In this document: positions 53,317 through 62,057 of the stretch, piece by piece
Position numbering within the stretch: position 1 is the first letter of the stretch
How the letters are laid out: the number at the start of each line of letters is the position of its first letter
DNA from: Streptomyces sp. NBC_01571
GTDB lineage: Bacteria; Actinomycetota; Actinomycetes; Streptomycetales; Streptomycetaceae
Assembly: GCF_026339875.1 (NCBI RefSeq)
Contig: NZ_JAPEPZ010000001.1
Location: 4,588,001 to 4,652,000 of the forward strand
DNA length: 64,000 nucleotides
Direction: 5' to 3'
Notes under the pieces: model-generated
Told to the model about the DNA's origin: nothing
Databases searched by the model: none
Seen by the model: only the letters and a program-made list of their open reading frames with translations
Position numbers and translations under genes: made by a program

Positions 53317-55416
53317 TCAGGCCGCGACCGGCTCCGTGGTATCGGCCTTCGCCGCTATGGGAGCGTCCGCGACACCCGCGCCCGCGTCGGCGGAAGCCTG
53401 CTTCCGCATGCCCTTCAGGACGACCACCAGCGCGGTGGTGACACAGACGCCGGCCGCGATCGCGATCAGGTAGAGGAACGGGTTGCCGATCAGCGGGACC
53501 ACGAAGATGCCACCGTGCGGGGCCCGCAGCGTGGCGCCGAAGATCATCGACAGGGCTCCGGTGACCGCGCCGCCCGCCATGGCGGAGGGAATGACGCGCA
53601 GCGGGTCGGCGGCCGCGAACGGGATCGCGCCCTCCGAGATGAAGGAGGCGCCCAGGACCCAGGCCGCCTTGCCGTTCTCGCGCTCGGTCTGGGTGAAGAG
53701 CCGGCCGCGCACCGTCGTGGCGAGGGCCATGGCGAGCGGCGGGACCATACCGGCCGCCATCACGGCCGCCATGATCTTCATGGCCGAGTCGCTGGGGCTC
53801 GCGACCGCGATACCGGCGGTGGCGAAGGTGTACGCGACCTTGTTGACCGGGCCGCCGAGGTCGAAGCACATCATCAGGCCGAGCAGCGCGCCGAGCAGGA
53901 CCGCGTTGGAGCCGGTGAGGCCGTTGAGCCAGTCGGTCATGCCCTTCTGCGCGGAGGCGATGGGCTTGCCGATGACCACGAACATCAGGAACCCGACGAT
54001 CGCCGCGGAGATCAGCGGGATCACCACCACCGGCATGATGCCGCGCAGGGCCGCCGGGATCCTCACCTTCTGGATCCCGATCACCACACCACCGGCGAGG
54101 AGACCGGCGGCCAGGCCGCCGAGGAAGCCGGCGTTGATGGTGAGGGAGATCGCCCCGCCGACGAAGCCGGGCACGAGACCCGGCCGGTCCGCCATGCCGT
54201 ACGCGATGTAGCCCGCCAGCACCGGGACGAGGAACCCGAAGGAGACGCCGCCGATCTGGAAGAGCAGCGCGCCCCAGCTGTCCGCCTGGGTCCACACGAA
54301 GTGGTCCATCACCGACGGCGCCTTGTTGATCTGGTAGCCGCCGATCGCGAACCCGAGGGCGATCAGCAGACCGCCGGCCGCGACGAACGGGACCATGTAA
54401 CTCACACCGGACATCAGCCACTTGCGGAGCATGGTGCCGTAGCCCTCACCGGAGGTTCCGGCGCGCTCCATCGGCGTGCCCGGTGCGGTGCCCGCGGTGA
54501 CCTCGCCGCGCTCCGCCTTGCCGCGGACCTCGGAGATCAGCTCGGTGGGCCGGTTGATGCCCGCCTTCACACCGACGTCCACGGTCGGCTTCCCGGCGAA
54601 CCGGTCCTTGTCCCGTACGGGCACGTCGTGCGCGAAGATCACGCCGTCCGCGGCCGCGATGACCGCCGGGTCGAGCCGGGTGAATCCGGCCGAGCCCTGT
54701 GTCTCGACGACGAGTTCGACGCCCGCCGCGCGGCCCGCGTTCTCCAGCGACTCGGCCGCCATGTAGGTGTGCGCGATACCGGTGGGGCAGGAGGTGACGG
54801 CGACGATCCGGAACGGACGCTCGCCGGTGGTGCCCGTGGCGGTGTCGGCGGAGGCCGCCGCCGACACCGCCACGGAGTCCTGGGAACCCTCGGCCGCCTC
54901 GGCCCCCTCGGTGGCTTCGGTCTCCTCGGTCGTTGCCGGGGACGCGGCCGTGCCGGCAGCCGTGGCCGCCGGGGACTCCTCGCCGCGGATGAGCGCGGCG
55001 GCTGCCGTCGCGTCGTCCACGGCCCGCAGCGCGGAGGTGAACTCGGCGTTCATGAGCTGGCGGGCCAGCGACGACAGGATCGTCAGATGCGCGTCGTCGG
55101 CGCCCGCCGGAGCGGCGATCAGGAAGATCAGGTCGGCGGGCCCGTCCGGCGCCCCGAAGTCGATCCCGGCGGCACTGCGTCCGAAGGCGAGCGTCGGCTC
55201 GGTGACGTGTTCGCTCCGGCAGTGCGGGATGCCGATGCCGCCGTCGAGACCGGTCGGCATCTGCGCCTCCCGGGCGGCCACGTCGGCGAGGAAGCCGTCC
55301 AGGTCGGTGACCCGGCCCTTGGCAACCATGCGCTCGGCGAGGGCGCGTGCCGCCGCCTCTTTGGTCTCGGCGGACAGGTCGAGATCGACCAGGTCCGCGG
55401 TGATCATCTCGCTCAT
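53317..55416 (-). CDS. fruA: PTS fructose transporter subunit IIABC
   Basis: A 699-aa fused fructose permease. EIIA (residues 1-150) has the phosphorylated His in GGIGIPHCRSEH. A Glu/Thr/Ala linker follows. EIIB (about 205-305) has the active Cys in VAVTSCPTGIAHTYMAAE. EIIC (about 340-685) carries the membrane helices (YMVPFVAAGGLLIALGFAIG, GASFISEGAIPFAAADP). It imports fructose as fructose-1-phosphate, the substrate of FruK. ATG 55416 has AAAGGAG upstream and overlaps the stop of a small upstream ORF. Confidence 0.95.
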   Translation of the reverse strand: MSEMITADLVDLDLSAETKEAAARALAERMVAKGRVTDLDGFLADVAAREAQMPTGLDGGIGIPHCRSEHVTEPTLAFGRSAAGIDFGAPDGPADLIFLIAAPAGADDAHLTILSSLARQLMNAEFTSALRAVDDATAAAALIRGEESPAATAAGTAASPATTEETEATEGAEAAEGSQDSVAVSAAASADTATGTTGERPFRIVAVTSCPTGIAHTYMAAESLENAGRAAGVELVVETQGSAGFTRLDPAVIAAADGVIFAHDVPVRDKDRFAGKPTVDVGVKAGINRPTELISEVRGKAERGEVTAGTAPGTPMERAGTSGEGYGTMLRKWLMSGVSYMVPFVAAGGLLIALGFAIGGYQINKAPSVMDHFVWTQADSWGALLFQIGGVSFGFLVPVLAGYIAYGMADRPGLVPGFVGGAISLTINAGFLGGLAAGLLAGGVVIGIQKVRIPAALRGIMPVVVIPLISAAIVGFLMFVVIGKPIASAQKGMTDWLNGLTGSNAVLLGALLGLMMCFDLGGPVNKVAYTFATAGIAVASPSDSAMKIMAAVMAAGMVPPLAMALATTVRGRLFTQTERENGKAAWVLGASFISEGAIPFAAADPLRVIPSAMAGGAVTGALSMIFGATLRAPHGGIFVVPLIGNPFLYLIAIAAGVCVTTALVVVLKGMRKQASADAGAGVADAPIAAKADTTEPVAA

Positions 55417-55769
55417 CGCGGGCTCCTTTGCACGCGTATCGCCCGTGGGGAGTGGGCGGGGGTGGGGACAGGGGTGAGGACGGGGGTGAGGACGGGGGTG
55501 AGGACGGTGGTGCCGCACGCGGAGAACTCCGTAGGTGCGGGGATGGCGGGATCTGCCGGGTCTGGGGGACCTGCGAGAACTGCGTGATCCGTGTGATCCG
55601 CGTGATCCGCGAGGCCGGTGCCGTGGGTGGGACCGGGGAAGTCCCGCCACTTCAGCGCCCGTTCGGGAGGCGCCTTCGGGACCGGACCGCGGCGGCTCGA
55701 CGTCTCCGGGGCCGGCCCGGGGAGCGCGTCCCGGCGCGCGGCCGCGCTCGTGGCGGCGGTGCCCGTCAT
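55413..55769 (-). CDS. Possible bridging ORF between fruK and fruA
   Basis: 118 codons beginning with ATG overlapping the fruK stop (ATGA, 55769-55766) and ending with TGA overlapping the fruA start (ATGA, 55416-55413). The C-terminal part encodes tandem LTPV units from the repeat at 55461-55511. Composition is Pro/Ala/His-rich (HADHTDHAVLAGPPDPADPA) and no domain is recognised. The two overlaps suggest translation passes through it, but codon quality is modest, so it may be a spacer rather than a functional protein. Confidence 0.35.
   Translation of the reverse strand: MTGTAATSAAARRDALPGPAPETSSRRGPVPKAPPERALKWRDFPGPTHGTGLADHADHTDHAVLAGPPDPADPAIPAPTEFSACGTTVLTPVLTPVLTPVPTPAHSPRAIRVQRSPR
55461..55511. 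repeat. Tandem repeat, ~12 bp unit GGGGGTGAGGAC
   Basis: Four imperfect units (GGTGGGGACAGG, GGTGAGGACGGG and two further copies) lie in the fruK-fruA interval. A second short tandem, GTGATCC(G/A)C repeated three times, lies at about 55583-55610. Confidence 0.75.
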
Positions 55770-56719
55770 GACACCGGCTCCGTGAGGACGCGGTCCACGG
55801 GGATCTCCGTCGTGACGGTCACGCCGGAGGGGTCGAGATCGGCCGGTCCCGGCATGACGCTGCCGGGCAGCTGCACGGCAGCGGCACCGTGGGCGACGGC
55901 GGAGGCGAGGGCTTCCGGGCCACGGCCGCCGGCGATCAGGAATCCGGCGAGCGAGGAGTCACCGGCGCCCACGTTGCTGCGTACGGCGTCCACCCGGGCG
56001 CTGCCGAACCAGGCTCCCGAGGCGTCCACGAGCAACTGCCCGTCCGCGCCGAGGCTCGCGAGCACGGCGCCCGCGCCCATCTCGCGCAGTTCCTCGGCGG
56101 CCTTGATCGCGTCGCCCACGGTGGTCAGGGGGCGCCCGACGGCTTCCGCGAGCTCCTCGGCGTTGGGCTTCACCACGTCGGGCTGCTCGCGCAACGCCGC
56201 GAGCAGCGCCGGCCCCGAGGTGTCCAGGGCGATCCGGGCACCTGCCGCGTGGGCGCGGGCGACGAGGTCGGCGTACCAGGAGGGACCGAGTCCGCGCGGC
56301 AGGCTGCCGCAGCAGGTGATCCAGTCGGTGTCGCCGGAACGGTACTGCCGGCGCACCGTCTCCAGCAGCGACTCGGCCTCGGCGGGAGAGAGTTCGGGGC
56401 CGGGCGCGTTGATCTTCGTGAGGGTGCCGTCGGGTTCGGCGACCGAGATGTTCGACCGGGTGGCTCCCGCGACCGGGACCGGGGCGACCTCGATGCCCTG
56501 CGCGTCCAGCAGCTCGGCGACGAGTGCGCCGGGCGCGCCGCCCAGGGGCAGTACGGCGATCGTGCGCCGCCCGGCCGCGGCGACCGCGCGAGAGACGTTC
56601 ACGCCCTTGCCGCCCGGGTCCATGCGCTCACCGGTGGCCCGGTTGACCTCGCCGCGGTCCAGCGAGGGGACCTCGTACGTGCGGTCGAGGGAGGGGTTCG
56701 GGGTGACGGTGAGGATCAT
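55766..56719 (-). CDS. fruK: 1-phosphofructokinase
   Basis: A 317-aa PfkB-family kinase converting fructose-1-phosphate to fructose-1,6-bisphosphate. Motifs are ILTVTPNPSLDRTYEVP, DPGGKGVNVSRAVAAAG and the ATP/catalytic motif SNVGAGDSSLAGFL with the base Asp. It overlaps fruR (ATGA) upstream and the small ORF downstream, consistent with one fruR-fruK-fruA transcript. Confidence 0.95.
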   Translation of the reverse strand: MILTVTPNPSLDRTYEVPSLDRGEVNRATGERMDPGGKGVNVSRAVAAAGRRTIAVLPLGGAPGALVAELLDAQGIEVAPVPVAGATRSNISVAEPDGTLTKINAPGPELSPAEAESLLETVRRQYRSGDTDWITCCGSLPRGLGPSWYADLVARAHAAGARIALDTSGPALLAALREQPDVVKPNAEELAEAVGRPLTTVGDAIKAAEELREMGAGAVLASLGADGQLLVDASGAWFGSARVDAVRSNVGAGDSSLAGFLIAGGRGPEALASAVAHGAAAVQLPGSVMPGPADLDPSGVTVTTEIPVDRVLTEPVS

Positions 56720-57477
56720 GCGCGTACTACTTCCGTGCCACCGCGCTCGATGTCGGCGGCGTCTTCTGGGCTCAGACCGGTGTCGGTGATCAGCAGGTCC
56801 ACGTCGCTCAGGTCGCCGAAGCGGGCGAAGTGCTCCTGGCCGTGCTTGGAGGAGTCGGCGAGCAGCACCACCCGGCGCGCCGCCTGGACGGCCGCGCGCT
56901 TCACGGCGGCCTCGGCGAGGTCGGGGGTGGTCAGTCCGTGCTCGACGGAGAAGCCGTTGGCGGCGATGAACAGGACGTCGGCGCGGATCTCGCCGTACGC
57001 CCGCAGCGCCCAGGCGTCCACGGCGGCGCGCGTACGGTGCCGGACGCGTCCGCCGACCAGGTGGAGCTGGATGCCGGGATGGTCCGCGAGGCGGGCCGCG
57101 ATCGGCAGACTGTGGGTGACGACGGTGAGCGTCGCCTCCAGCGGGAGGTCGCCGGCTAGGCGGGCGATCGTGCTGCCGGCGTCGAGGATCACCGTGCCCT
57201 CGCCGGGCAGTTCGGCGACGGCGGCCAGGGCGATGCGGTCCTTCTCGTCGGCCGCGGTGGACTCGCGCTCCGCGAGATCGGGCTCGAAGTCCAGGCGCCC
57301 GGCGGGTATGGCACCGCCGTGCACCCGCCGCACGAGACCCGCGCGGTCGAGGGCCTTCAGGTCACGCCGGATGGTCTCCGCGGTCACCTGGAACTCCTCG
57401 GCCAGCGACAGCACGTCCACCCGTCCGCCGTCACGAGCCAGCCGGAGGATCTCCTGCTGCCGCTCCGGTGCGTACAT
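56716..57477 (-). CDS. fruR: DeoR-family fructose operon repressor
   Basis: A 253-aa DeoR-type regulator. The N-terminal HTH is QEILRLARDGGRVDVLSLAEEF and VTAETIRRDLKALDRAGLVRRVHGGAI. The effector domain (DEKDRIALAAVAELPGEGTVILDAGSTIARLA, FIAANGFSVEHGLTTPD) binds a phosphosugar, probably fructose-1-phosphate. First gene of the fru operon; autoregulation is likely. The promoter should lie in 57478-57550. Confidence 0.93.
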   Translation of the reverse strand: MYAPERQQEILRLARDGGRVDVLSLAEEFQVTAETIRRDLKALDRAGLVRRVHGGAIPAGRLDFEPDLAERESTAADEKDRIALAAVAELPGEGTVILDAGSTIARLAGDLPLEATLTVVTHSLPIAARLADHPGIQLHLVGGRVRHRTRAAVDAWALRAYGEIRADVLFIAANGFSVEHGLTTPDLAEAAVKRAAVQAARRVVLLADSSKHGQEHFARFGDLSDVDLLITDTGLSPEDAADIERGGTEVVRA

Positions 57478-57691
57478 GTCCGTTCGCCTCCGACCGATGC
57501 CCGAATCTGTGGTTTCAGTCGGAGGCTACGCCCGGATTTCCGGAAAGTAAACAGGTTCGGACGCGGGACGGACACAAACAGGCATCGACGCTTCTCAGAG
57601 GCGTCCCGAGAGCGGACCTGATCGATCCCCGCACCCGCCTCCGGACCGCCCACGCCACCGGAACCGCCGGGCCCGCCCGCGCGAACGGCCG

Positions 57692-57723
57692 GTGCCCGCC
57701 CTCCGCGGACGGAGAACGGGCAC
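57692..57723 (-). terminator. Imperfect hairpin downstream of the DHA2 transporter
   Basis: GTGCCCG-cc-CTCCG / CGGAG-aa-CGGGCAC forms a stem with one internal mismatch and a 4-nt loop. It lies about 50 bp past the minus-strand stop of the transporter. Confidence 0.55.
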
Positions 57724-57775
57724 GTGACCTGGGGGCACCGGCCCCTCGGGCCGCTCGCTGTCGAACCTCGGGAGA

Positions 57776-59395
57776 TCAGCCCATCAGCACCGGCCCACCG
57801 TCGGACACCTCGGCGTCCTCCGACGAACGCACACTGTCCTGCACACCGTCCCGCCCCGCGGACGGGGACTCCTCCCCGGCGGACCCCTCCTCGGCGGACT
57901 CCTCCCCCGCCCCCTCCACATGCTGCGCCGGCCGCTTCGGCAGCGCGAACATCAGGAGGAAGATGACCGCCATGACCGCCACGACCCAGCCCAGCGCGTA
58001 CTGGAAGGCGTCCACGAAGGCCGGGCCCACCTGGACCAGGGTGAGCCGGTCGGCGATCTGGCCGAAGAAGACCACCGAGACCAGCCCGAGGCCGAGCGCG
58101 TTGCCCATCTGCTGCACGGTGTTGATGAGCCCGGACGCCGAACCGGAGTGCTCGCGCGGAACCTCCGACAGCACCGCGTCGGTCAGCGGGGCCACGATGA
58201 AGCCCATGCCCGCGCCCATCACGACCAGCGGAAGGGCCATCTGCCAGGAGGCGATGGACATGCCGTACCGGCCGGCCTCCCAGATGTAGAGCAGTACGCC
58301 CACCGCCATGATCAGCGCGCCCGCCTGGAGCACCTTGCGCCCGAAGCGCGGGACGAGCAGCTGCACCGACATACCGGCCGCGGCCGAGACCGCGATCGAG
58401 AACGGCACCCCGGTCAGCCCCGCCCGCAGCGGGGTCCAGCCCAGACCGACCTGCATGTACAGCGTCCAGACCAGGAAGAAGATGCCGAGGCCGACCCCGA
58501 AGACGGTCTGTACGGCGATGCCCGCGGCGAAGCTCTTCACCTTGAACAGCGACAGCTCGACCAGCGGCGAACCGTCCCGCGCGGCCTTGCGCTTCTCGTA
58601 CGCCACCAGCGCCGCGAAGACGACGAGGGAGCCGGCCATCGACGCGTACCCCCACAGCGGCCAGCCCAGCTCGCGCCCGCGGGTCAGCGGGTAGAGCAGC
58701 ATCAGCAGGGCCAGCGTCACGAGAGCCACACCGACGAGGTCGAGCTTGAGGGCTTTCGGCGCCTTGGACTCGCTGATGAAGCGCCGTCCCAGGATCAGCG
58801 CGGCGACACCCACCGGCAGGTTGATGAGGAAGATCGGCCGCCACTCCAGGCCGAACAGGTTCCACTCGGTGAGCAGCGCGCCGAGGAGTGGACCGGACAC
58901 GGCTCCCAGACCGATGATCGCGCCGAAGAGACCGAAGACCTTCCCCCGCTCGTGCGCCGGGAAGGTGGCGTGCACGATCGACAGCACCTGCGGCACCATC
59001 ATCGCGGCCATGCCGCCCTGCAGGATCCGCGAGGCGACGAGCATCTCCGGGTTCGCGGCGAAGCCGCACAGTGCCGAGGCGACCGTGAATCCGCCTATGC
59101 CGAGGAGGAAGACCCGCTTGCGGCCGTGGATGTCGCCGAGCCGTCCGCCCGTGATGAGGCCGGCGGCGAAGGCCAGCGCGTAGCCGGCCGTGATCCACTG
59201 GATCTGGCTGAACGAGGCGCCCTCGTCCCGCTGGATCGACGGGATGGCGATGTTGACGATCGTGACGTCGACGAGGTCCATGAAGGCCGCGGTCATCACG
59301 ATGGCCAGGGCGATCCAGCGCCGCCGGTCGGCCGCGGCGGCCGAGCCGTGCGCCTGCACGGCCGCGCCGCTGGGAGGGGTGTCGGTGGAGGTCAT
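57776..59395 (-). CDS. DHA2-family (EmrB/QacA-type, 14-helix) MFS efflux transporter
   Basis: A 539-aa drug:proton antiporter. Helix 1 motif is MDLVDVTIVNIAIPSI (D-x-x-x-V-N-x-A-x-P), loop 2-3 GGRLGDIHGRKRVFL, motif C in GAIIGLGAVSGPLLGALL, and a late motif SGSASGLINTVQQMGNALG. The C-terminus is acidic and Ser/Glu-rich. ATG 59395 has GGAGG upstream. It is divergent from a WYL-domain regulator with a shared 62 bp promoter region. Confidence 0.93.
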   Translation of the reverse strand: MTSTDTPPSGAAVQAHGSAAAADRRRWIALAIVMTAAFMDLVDVTIVNIAIPSIQRDEGASFSQIQWITAGYALAFAAGLITGGRLGDIHGRKRVFLLGIGGFTVASALCGFAANPEMLVASRILQGGMAAMMVPQVLSIVHATFPAHERGKVFGLFGAIIGLGAVSGPLLGALLTEWNLFGLEWRPIFLINLPVGVAALILGRRFISESKAPKALKLDLVGVALVTLALLMLLYPLTRGRELGWPLWGYASMAGSLVVFAALVAYEKRKAARDGSPLVELSLFKVKSFAAGIAVQTVFGVGLGIFFLVWTLYMQVGLGWTPLRAGLTGVPFSIAVSAAAGMSVQLLVPRFGRKVLQAGALIMAVGVLLYIWEAGRYGMSIASWQMALPLVVMGAGMGFIVAPLTDAVLSEVPREHSGSASGLINTVQQMGNALGLGLVSVVFFGQIADRLTLVQVGPAFVDAFQYALGWVVAVMAVIFLLMFALPKRPAQHVEGAGEESAEEGSAGEESPSAGRDGVQDSVRSSEDAEVSDGGPVLMG

Positions 59396-59418
59396 GAGAA
59401 GAAGGTAGGCCCCCATTA

Positions 59419-59433
59419 GGTCAGTTCATGTCC
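59419..59433. promoter_or_regulatory. Candidate operator dyad between the DHA2 transporter and WYL regulator
   Basis: GGTCA-GTTCA-TGTCC, within the wider TTAGG...CCTAGA, is an imperfect inverted repeat centred in the 62 bp between the two divergent starts. The position favours binding by the adjacent regulator. Confidence 0.4.
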
Positions 59434-59457
59434 TAGACGTGCGGCACTCTGGGAAAC

Positions 59458-60450
59458 ATGACGACGGACACGCCGGCCCGGCTTCTCCAGCTGCTCTCCC
59501 TCCTCCAGACGCCCCGCGAGTGGCCCGGCGGTGAGCTGTCCGAACGGCTCGGGGTGTCCCGGCGTACCGTCCGCCGCGACATCGACCGGCTCCGCGAGCT
59601 GGGGTATCCGGTGCAGGCGACGAAGGGCGCCGACGGCGGGTACCGGCTGGTGGCGGGCAAGGCGATGCCCCCGCTGGTGCTCGACGACGAGGAGGCGGTG
59701 GCCATCGCGGTGGGCCTGCGGGCGGGCGCCGGGCACGCGGTCGAGGGCGTGGACGAGGCCTCCGTACGGGCCCTCGCCAAACTGGAGCAGGTGCTGCCGT
59801 CCCGGCTACGGCACCGCGTGTCCACCCTGCAGGCCGCGACCACCCCGCTGACCAGCGGGGACGGGCCGAGCATCGCACCCGAGACACTGACCGTGATCGC
59901 CTCGTCGGTGGCCGGCCGCGAGCGGCTGCGGTTCGCCTACCGCTCCGGGGACGGCACACCGTCGCGGCGGCAGGCCGAGCCCTACCGGCTCGTCTCCACC
60001 GGCCGTCGCTGGTACCTGGTGGCGTACGACCTCGACCGCGCCGACTGGCGCACGTTCCGCGTCGACCGCATCACCGAACCCTTCGCGACGGGCGTCCGTT
60101 TCACAGCGCGCGAGCTGCCGACGGGAAGCGCCGCGGAGTATCTGCGGCGGTCGATGTACCGGCGTCAGGAGACGTACGACTTCGAGGTCACCTTCGCCGC
60201 GCCCGCGGCGTTCGTCGCGGCCCGGCTGCCCAACTGGCTCGGCGCGCCCGAACCGATCGACGAGCACAGCTGCCGGCTGCGGACCTCCGCCGGTGACTCG
60301 GTGGAGTGGCTGGCCGTGCGGATCGCCCTGGTCGACTGCGAGTTCACGGTCCATCGGCCGCCGGAACTGGTCGGCTACATACGGGAGTTGGGCGAGCGTC
60401 TGACGCGGGCGACGGGCGGTACGGAAGGCTTCGGCACCGTGATCGGGTGA
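59458..60450 (+). CDS. HTH-WYL domain transcriptional regulator
   Basis: 330 aa. An N-terminal winged helix (LLQLLSLLQTPREWPGGELSERLGVSRRTVRRDIDRLRELGYPV) is followed by a WYL domain (residues about 145-235; RLRFAYRSGDG, RRWYLVAYDLDRADWRTFRVDRI) and a C-terminal WCX extension. WYL proteins sense nucleotides or other ligands. It is divergent from the DHA2 pump and probably regulates it. Confidence 0.9.
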   Translation: MTTDTPARLLQLLSLLQTPREWPGGELSERLGVSRRTVRRDIDRLRELGYPVQATKGADGGYRLVAGKAMPPLVLDDEEAVAIAVGLRAGAGHAVEGVDEASVRALAKLEQVLPSRLRHRVSTLQAATTPLTSGDGPSIAPETLTVIASSVAGRERLRFAYRSGDGTPSRRQAEPYRLVSTGRRWYLVAYDLDRADWRTFRVDRITEPFATGVRFTARELPTGSAAEYLRRSMYRRQETYDFEVTFAAPAAFVAARLPNWLGAPEPIDEHSCRLRTSAGDSVEWLAVRIALVDCEFTVHRPPELVGYIRELGERLTRATGGTEGFGTVIG

Positions 60451-60535
60451 CGCACGCCGAGGTACGCCGCCGTGCCGATCCCGGCGGTGCGCATCCGCAG
60501 GCGCCGATCCGCCGCTCCGTCGTGGCGGCGCGCGT

Positions 60536-61453
60536 TCAGGCGGTGCCCCAGGGAAAGTCACGCAGCGCTTCGAGGTGGCTCAGCGCGCGCGGTACCGGTC
60601 CGGCGGGGCCGTCCGCCGGGTCGTCCCCCGCGGCCCAGGTCTCCACCGCGACGCGCACCGCCGCGCCGGCGACCGCGGCACTGAGCCGGATTCCGGAAGC
60701 CGTCACGCGCCCCGCCCCGGCATCACTCGCCGCGCCGGCGCGATCGGCACCATCACCGCCTGCGACACCGCTGTCCGGCGCATCCCCACCCGGCTCCTCG
60801 CCACCCGGCGCACCACCACCCGCGGCACCACCCGCGGCACCACCCCGCTGGGAAAGCCGCGCCGCCAGCACCCCCTCCAGGGTCCGTTCCGCCCCCTGGC
60901 ACGCCTCGCCCCACACTCTGAGCAGGGCGGGGCTCCCGTCGGCCAGGCGGAGGAGGGAGCGGGCCCATTCCATGGACTCCGGCCGCACGCCGACACCGGG
61001 TGTGAGGGTCCGGACGACGGCGTGGCGCAGCGCGTCGAGGACGGACAGGCCGGCCGGGGCGTCGCGTACGGCCTCGGCCCACTTCTCGACGCCCGCGGCG
61101 AAGAGCGGGCCGAGGGCCTCCTCCTTGCCGGCGAAGTAGCGGTAGAAGGTGCGCGGCGCGACCCCGGCGGCGCGGGCGATGTCCTCGGCGCGGGTGGCCC
61201 GCAGGCCGTGCTTCATGAAGAGTTCCGCCGCGGCGCGGGCGATCTCCATCCGGGTGGCGGCCTTCCGCCGCTCGGTCAGCGACAGACCGGCACCCGCGCC
61301 CGCACCGGTGCCGACGCCCGGTCCGGTATCGGTGCGGGTACCGGCACCAGGGCCGGAGCTCGCGTTGATGCTGGTGCCGCGCGACGGGGAGTTCCCTGCG
61401 TGGGCGGCAGAGGCACGGACGGCGGGGCGGGCCGTGCGTTCGGTACCGGTCAC
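60536..61453 (-). CDS. TetR-family regulator with Gly/Ala-rich low-complexity insert
   Basis: 305 aa, longer than most TetR proteins. A disordered Gly/Thr/Ser N-terminus of about 57 residues (GTRTDTGPGVGTGAGAGAG) precedes the HTH (AAELFMKHGLRATRAEDIARAAGVAPRTFYRYFAGKE). The ligand-binding half is interrupted by a Gly/Ala/Asp-rich run (GGAAGGAAGGGAPGGEEPGG, about residues 205-245). A start further inside (near SLTERRKAATR) is possible. It is convergent with the WYL regulator; no target is obvious. Confidence 0.8.
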   Translation of the reverse strand: MTGTERTARPAVRASAAHAGNSPSRGTSINASSGPGAGTRTDTGPGVGTGAGAGAGLSLTERRKAATRMEIARAAAELFMKHGLRATRAEDIARAAGVAPRTFYRYFAGKEEALGPLFAAGVEKWAEAVRDAPAGLSVLDALRHAVVRTLTPGVGVRPESMEWARSLLRLADGSPALLRVWGEACQGAERTLEGVLAARLSQRGGAAGGAAGGGAPGGEEPGGDAPDSGVAGGDGADRAGAASDAGAGRVTASGIRLSAAVAGAAVRVAVETWAAGDDPADGPAGPVPRALSHLEALRDFPWGTA

Positions 61454-62057
61454 GGTCGGCAGGTTATGCCTCTGTGGCAGACTCTGCCATCCGGGTCACC
61501 CCGGGGTTCAGGTACGGGGTGGCCCGTCGGCCTGCCCGAATCCGACCCGCCCGCGCCGCCTTCCCCCGACGACCGCGCCGAGCGAAGGCCCCGTACAGCC
61601 GAGCGAATGCCCCGCACGAAGGCCCCGCCCGCGAAGACGGCGCAAGACCCCGCACGACGACAAAATGGAGCCGAGCCCCGGCGCCAGGGGGGGAAGGCGC
61701 CGAAGCTCGGCTCTGGAAGAGTCCCGGCGCGGGGGGGGGAGTGCGTCGGGACTCGGTTCTGGGGGGTCTGGGGCCTGCGCCCCGGGACCCTGAACCCTGG
61801 GCCCTGAGGTCTTGTGCCCAGAGCTCAGCGTTTTGAAGCGGCGTTACATGGCCATGTCCGGTCGAGTTATGGCCGACCTCAAGCGGTTACGGATCGGCCG
61901 CCCCGCCCGGACGGACCGGACGGGTGCTTCGGATCCCTACGAACCATACGCGGACCGGAACGGTATGAACCGCACGAACCGCGCGAACCGCACGTACTCA
62001 TTACGTCGCCCTCGTCACGTCGGCCCCGTCACACCGCCCCCGTCACGCGGACCCTCG
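61454..62057. other. 604 bp intergenic region with several hairpins, no gene seen
   Basis: Between the TetR start and the hrdD stop. It holds a large imperfect hairpin at 61669-61712 (AGCCGAG...GGCGCC / GGCGCC...CTCGGCT), a weaker one at 61719-61754 (GAGTCCCG / CGGGACTC), and a GGGTCTGGGGCCTGCGCCCCGGGACCC block at about 61765-61791 of a kind frequent in Streptomyces spacers. Near 61960-61995 GAACCGCACGAACCGCGCGAACCGCACG is a short tandem. Open frames here lack coding bias. Confidence 0.6.
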
